Notes under the pieces: generated by a model
Databases searched by the model: none
Told to the model about the DNA's origin: nothing
The model's input: the letters and a program-made list of their open reading frames with translations, nothing else
Made by a program: the position numbers and the translations under genes
NCBI RefSeq assembly: GCF_017312365.1
Contig: NZ_BLJI01000006.1
Span: 1 to 64,000 of the forward strand
Reading direction: 5' to 3'
Length of the DNA: 64,000 nucleotides
From: Chroococcus sp. FPU101
GTDB lineage: Bacteria > Cyanobacteriota > Cyanobacteriia > Cyanobacteriales > Microcystaceae
Shown here: piece after piece, positions 61,329 through 64,000 of the stretch
Numbering within the stretch: the first letter of the stretch is position 1
Layout of the letters: every line of letters begins with the position of its first letter

Positions 61329-62948
61329 TCATTTAGCTTCTGGACTTCCGTTAATAATTTCACTTGGTTGAGGGACAACAAACTGTTTATTTTCTCGCTC
61401 CTTTAGAAATTTGTTAACAAGAGATGATAAGGCTTCATCTTTAAGCAGAAACTTCATAATCCCAACAGCAGAAGTATTGAGAAGCAGTCCGCCAACATTA
61501 TCTCCTAATCCAGAAGAAATAATTGTAGGATTTCCCAACACGCCGGCTTGAGGAGACATAGCCTCCAAAATAGAAGGTAGTTGCTCAACGATCAATTGAC
61601 CATGCTTTTCAATCAATTGAGCGAAGATAGCTGTTGTGGTAGCGAGATTTTGAGCATCCACAATTGCCTTAATTCCTTCGGCTTTAGCTAGGGCCAAATG
61701 TTTCTCAGCCTCAGCCGTAATTTTGGTTGATTCTGCACGAGCTTTGGCTACCTGTACCGATGCTTGAGCCGCAGCAAGGTCTGCTTTTGCTGTTGCTTCG
61801 GCTTCAGCGACTAATCCAGCCGTTTTAACAGCAGCTTCTTGTGCTGCTTTGAGTTCAGCCAGGGTCTTTTCTCGATTCGCTTGTTCAGTCAACTGCACAG
61901 TTTTGAGCTTCTCCTCTTGGAGAACGACTGCCCGTTGAGCTTCTAGAGTAATCTGTCGAGCTTGAGCAATTCTTGCTTCAGATTGAGCCAAAGCTTCTGC
62001 TGCGATCGCTGATTGTGCAGCCTCTTCGGATTTTATAGAGGCCTCTGCTATTGATTCATTCTTTCGCAACTCTTCCTTGTAAAGAACTCGCTTAAATGCA
62101 GCAGCTTTTTCAAGTTCAATTCGTTGCCGCTCTGTTTGAAGTTCTTGTTCTTTGAGCTTAAGTGCTGTCGCTTGCTGTAAAGCAAAGGTCTGCTGCTTTG
62201 CTGCTTCCGTTGCAGCGGTTCGTTTTTCTAAACCCTGAGCATCAAGGAAGTCAGAGGGATTGTAGTTATCGGCTTCAGTGATTTCCGAGACGGATACGGA
62301 CAAAACTTCTAAGCCGTTTTTGGCTAGATCTTCGGAGATGGCTGCGCGAACCTGTTCCTCAAAATGCTTCTTCTTCATATCGATATCGTCTAAGGTCAAG
62401 TTTTTAGCAGCCCCGCGAATGCAATCATCAGCCCGTGCGTTAACCGCCTCTTTGATTTCCTTCTCCCCAACGACTTCGTTTTTAGCTAGACGAGACGCTG
62501 CTAACTTAATACTTTCAGCATCTTTTTTCACACCGACATGAAAGACAACGGCAATATTGGCTTTCAGAGAATCCATCGTCCGTACCGCATCATCGTTTTT
62601 CCCATGCTTTTCGACTTTAACCTCTACTTCATTTAAGGTTACGTTGGTGACGCGGCGCGTTCCGATTAATAATCGCCCACCATCGAGGAGAACAACTGTG
62701 CCTCTTGCGCCACGAACGACGTAGGCTTCATTGGTGCGAGGGACTAGAAAGGAAGGTCGCAACGTAACCCAGGCGATTGTTATCCCGATCGGAATTACAG
62801 TCAAAAGACCCACACCTCCTAATAGCGAAAAAATATCTGCTTTTACTACTGTTAAATGGGGACTTATGGTATTTGCAGTCTCAAAAGCAGATGAGTTTGC
62901 TAGGATCTTCGTATTAGGAGTCTCAAGTTGTGCTTGTTTTGAATTCAT
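61329..62948 (-). CDS. Flotillin-like SPFH/Band-7 membrane scaffold protein
   Basis: The 539-residue protein has a membrane segment at about 45–63 (GVGLLTVIPIGITIAWV), an SPFH domain (about 80–240, with GGRLLIGTRRVTNV and ISEDLAKNGLEVLSVSVSEI) and a long Ala/Glu/Lys coiled coil (about 255–445). The C-terminal part ends GSPEAK. Flotillins assemble into oligomeric membrane microdomain scaffolds. Bacterial examples are linked to membrane organisation and envelope stress. The first of a leftward pair with 60,712; a 100-residue gene lies 45 bp upstream. Confidence 0.9.
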   Translation of the reverse strand: MNSKQAQLETPNTKILANSSAFETANTISPHLTVVKADIFSLLGGVGLLTVIPIGITIAWVTLRPSFLVPRTNEAYVVRGARGTVVLLDGGRLLIGTRRVTNVTLNEVEVKVEKHGKNDDAVRTMDSLKANIAVVFHVGVKKDAESIKLAASRLAKNEVVGEKEIKEAVNARADDCIRGAAKNLTLDDIDMKKKHFEEQVRAAISEDLAKNGLEVLSVSVSEITEADNYNPSDFLDAQGLEKRTAATEAAKQQTFALQQATALKLKEQELQTERQRIELEKAAAFKRVLYKEELRKNESIAEASIKSEEAAQSAIAAEALAQSEARIAQARQITLEAQRAVVLQEEKLKTVQLTEQANREKTLAELKAAQEAAVKTAGLVAEAEATAKADLAAAQASVQVAKARAESTKITAEAEKHLALAKAEGIKAIVDAQNLATTTAIFAQLIEKHGQLIVEQLPSILEAMSPQAGVLGNPTIISSGLGDNVGGLLLNTSAVGIMKFLLKDEALSSLVNKFLKERENKQFVVPQPSEIINGSPEAK

Positions 62949-62993
62949 ATTTTTAAGTATTTCTTGTTCAGGAATTGTTGTTTGGCTTGAGTT

Positions 62994-63296
62994 TTAGTGG
63001 CTTTTCTCTTTTATTAATTGATTGCTAAATGATTGCTGGATGACTTCTCTAAAACTCTGAATAAAGGAGTTGGCTTGACATACGATCAAAGGAGTTGTCC
63101 ATAACTTATTCAGTTGTTCTTGATTTACATTTTGAAAATTAAGATTTGGCATTTGATATTGAATCGTATAGATTGCATAATAATCTTGGAAAATTTGATG
63201 AATATTCTTTTGCCATTGTTGAGCTTGTTCAATATAGTCATTTAAAAGTTTGATTTGCTCTTCATAATAACTACTACAATTTTTTAAGCTAGACAT
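62994..63296 (-). CDS. Small unknown soluble protein
   Basis: The 100-residue product is rich in Gln, Asn and Tyr (QAQQWQKNIHQIFQDYYAIYT). It has no membrane segment and no recognised family. It lies between a membrane protein gene (27 bp upstream) and the flotillin-like gene (45 bp downstream) on the same strand. Confidence 0.5.
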   Translation of the reverse strand: MSSLKNCSSYYEEQIKLLNDYIEQAQQWQKNIHQIFQDYYAIYTIQYQMPNLNFQNVNQEQLNKLWTTPLIVCQANSFIQSFREVIQQSFSNQLIKEKSH

Positions 63297-63323
63297 TCTA
63301 ATATTTGGCAGTTGTTCATTAAT

Positions 63324-63989
63324 CTATATAATGGCTGAATCGGCTTGGGCAATATATTGGGCTATTATTATTAAAAAGCTTCCTAGTTCTGCTAGATCGA
63401 TTAATAAATAAGCGATTCCCAAGTTCTTTTTTGTTGATGGGTAACTAACTAAATCGTTACTATCAGCTATTTTAAGATATTTAGAATAAAAAGGAGAGAT
63501 AGTTTCATTTAAAGGATGGGTTAGAGGATCAAGATAAATTTTTAGATTTTCTTTAGTATCTAAATCTCCAAAAGGTTTAGTGTTTTCGCTTTTGCTGGAT
63601 ATCTCTTTTGCATTTAAGCTTTTAAGATTAAGTAATATAATTGGTCTTTTTAATAAAGAATGATAAACGATCTTATCTGAAATTGGTCTGACCCTTAGAA
63701 GAAAAAGAAGTTGACTGGCAAGTTTATAACTTATATTATAAAGTCTTTGATATTTTAGATGTTTTAAAAAGCGATAATAGCTTGTAATAAGTATTCCAAT
63801 AATTAATTCAGTGAAAATTGGTGAGTTAGAGATTAGGTAAACCCCATAATAAAAGGGATGTATCCACAAAAATAGAAGTAAAATTAATCCAGTATTGATT
63901 AAGCCGTCAAGAACAAATTTAATTAATATCGTAAGGTTAGGCATTTTCTGATTCCTATTCAAATTGCTAATCATTTTCTTTTTCTTCAT
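63324..63989 (-). CDS. Membrane protein, unknown
   Basis: The 221-residue protein has hydrophobic segments at about 23–45, 54–68 and 198–214, with an intervening cytoplasmic-like loop. A basic N terminus (MKKKKM) suggests an inside-positive orientation. No family is recognised. It appears to be the first gene of the flotillin cluster visible here, though the operon could start outside the window. Confidence 0.55.
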   Translation of the reverse strand: MKKKKMISNLNRNQKMPNLTILIKFVLDGLINTGLILLLFLWIHPFYYGVYLISNSPIFTELIIGILITSYYRFLKHLKYQRLYNISYKLASQLLFLLRVRPISDKIVYHSLLKRPIILLNLKSLNAKEISSKSENTKPFGDLDTKENLKIYLDPLTHPLNETISPFYSKYLKIADSNDLVSYPSTKKNLGIAYLLIDLAELGSFLIIIAQYIAQADSAII

Positions 63990-64000
63990 AACTGACCTCT

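Noticed and set aside
1-64000. CRISPR array, tRNA, rRNA or riboswitch
   Set aside because: No regularly spaced repeats with unique spacers, no cloverleaf sequence and no known riboswitch core were recognised by eye.

Overview
The window reads as cyanobacterial accessory DNA, most likely part of a large plasmid. GCGATCGC (HIP1-type) octamers occur in several genes. The families are typically cyanobacterial: a VKOR–thioredoxin fusion, three DUF2808 proteins, DUF2232, RppA/RppB-like two-component pairs and a PEP-CTERM protein. A ParM-like ATPase, a MobC-like protein, an XerC/D-like recombinase and several insertion elements point to a plasmid. No replication initiator was recognised and no rRNA or tRNA gene was seen.

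Region 1 (1–27.6 kb) is a metal-resistance and envelope-stress block. It holds the end of a P1B-type ATPase, a DUF411 protein, VKOR–thioredoxin, three intact CDF transporters, an adaptor / RND permease / CDF operon with an embedded amidase, a TolC-like protein, a LysM–M23 peptidase, three DUF2808 proteins, and a second RND permease with YtkA-like and DUF305 proteins. Two RppAB/CopRS-like pairs lie inside it. Nine copies of a direct repeat, TTTCAY-N5-TTTCAT with an 11-bp period, sit upstream of genes here, and a tenth lies at 60.35 kb. The genes therefore look like one regulon. A CDF–kinase–regulator block has been duplicated; the second CDF copy is decayed and split by a 246-bp MITE.

Region 2 (27.6–32.9 kb) is plasmid maintenance: small unknown genes, a MobC-like RHH protein, a 600-bp non-coding stretch with a 14-bp inverted repeat, a set of hairpins and G-quadruplex-like tracts, and a translationally coupled parR-like/parM-like pair.

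Region 3 (32.9–48.4 kb) is a defence island. It has a type I restriction-modification operon carrying an MntA/HepT-like toxin–antitoxin inserted between hsdM and hsdS, with a duplicated hsdM tail at the junction. The operon also has a second HEPN-motif gene beside hsdR. Further on are a RuvC-like protein that lacks its first catalytic Asp, a frameshifted TniQ-like remnant, and a 1358-residue Mrr-type nuclease–NACHT protein. A 274-bp MITE and a tyrosine recombinase follow. A 37-bp exact inverted repeat (27,632 and 48,435) brackets regions 2 and 3.

Region 4 (49.4–56.5 kb) holds mostly unknown genes: an Rnl1-like RNA ligase, a broken zinc-cluster gene, an inverted duplication of a small gene, and membrane proteins including a DUF2232 protein. 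Region 5 (56.5–60.15 kb) is a nested transposon: an IS21-family element inside an ISAs1-family element, each with a recognisable target duplication. It lies just upstream of the 55,999–56,538 gene and separates that gene from a TTTCAY-type box. Region 6 (60.7–64 kb) is a flotillin-like protein with three small unknown proteins.
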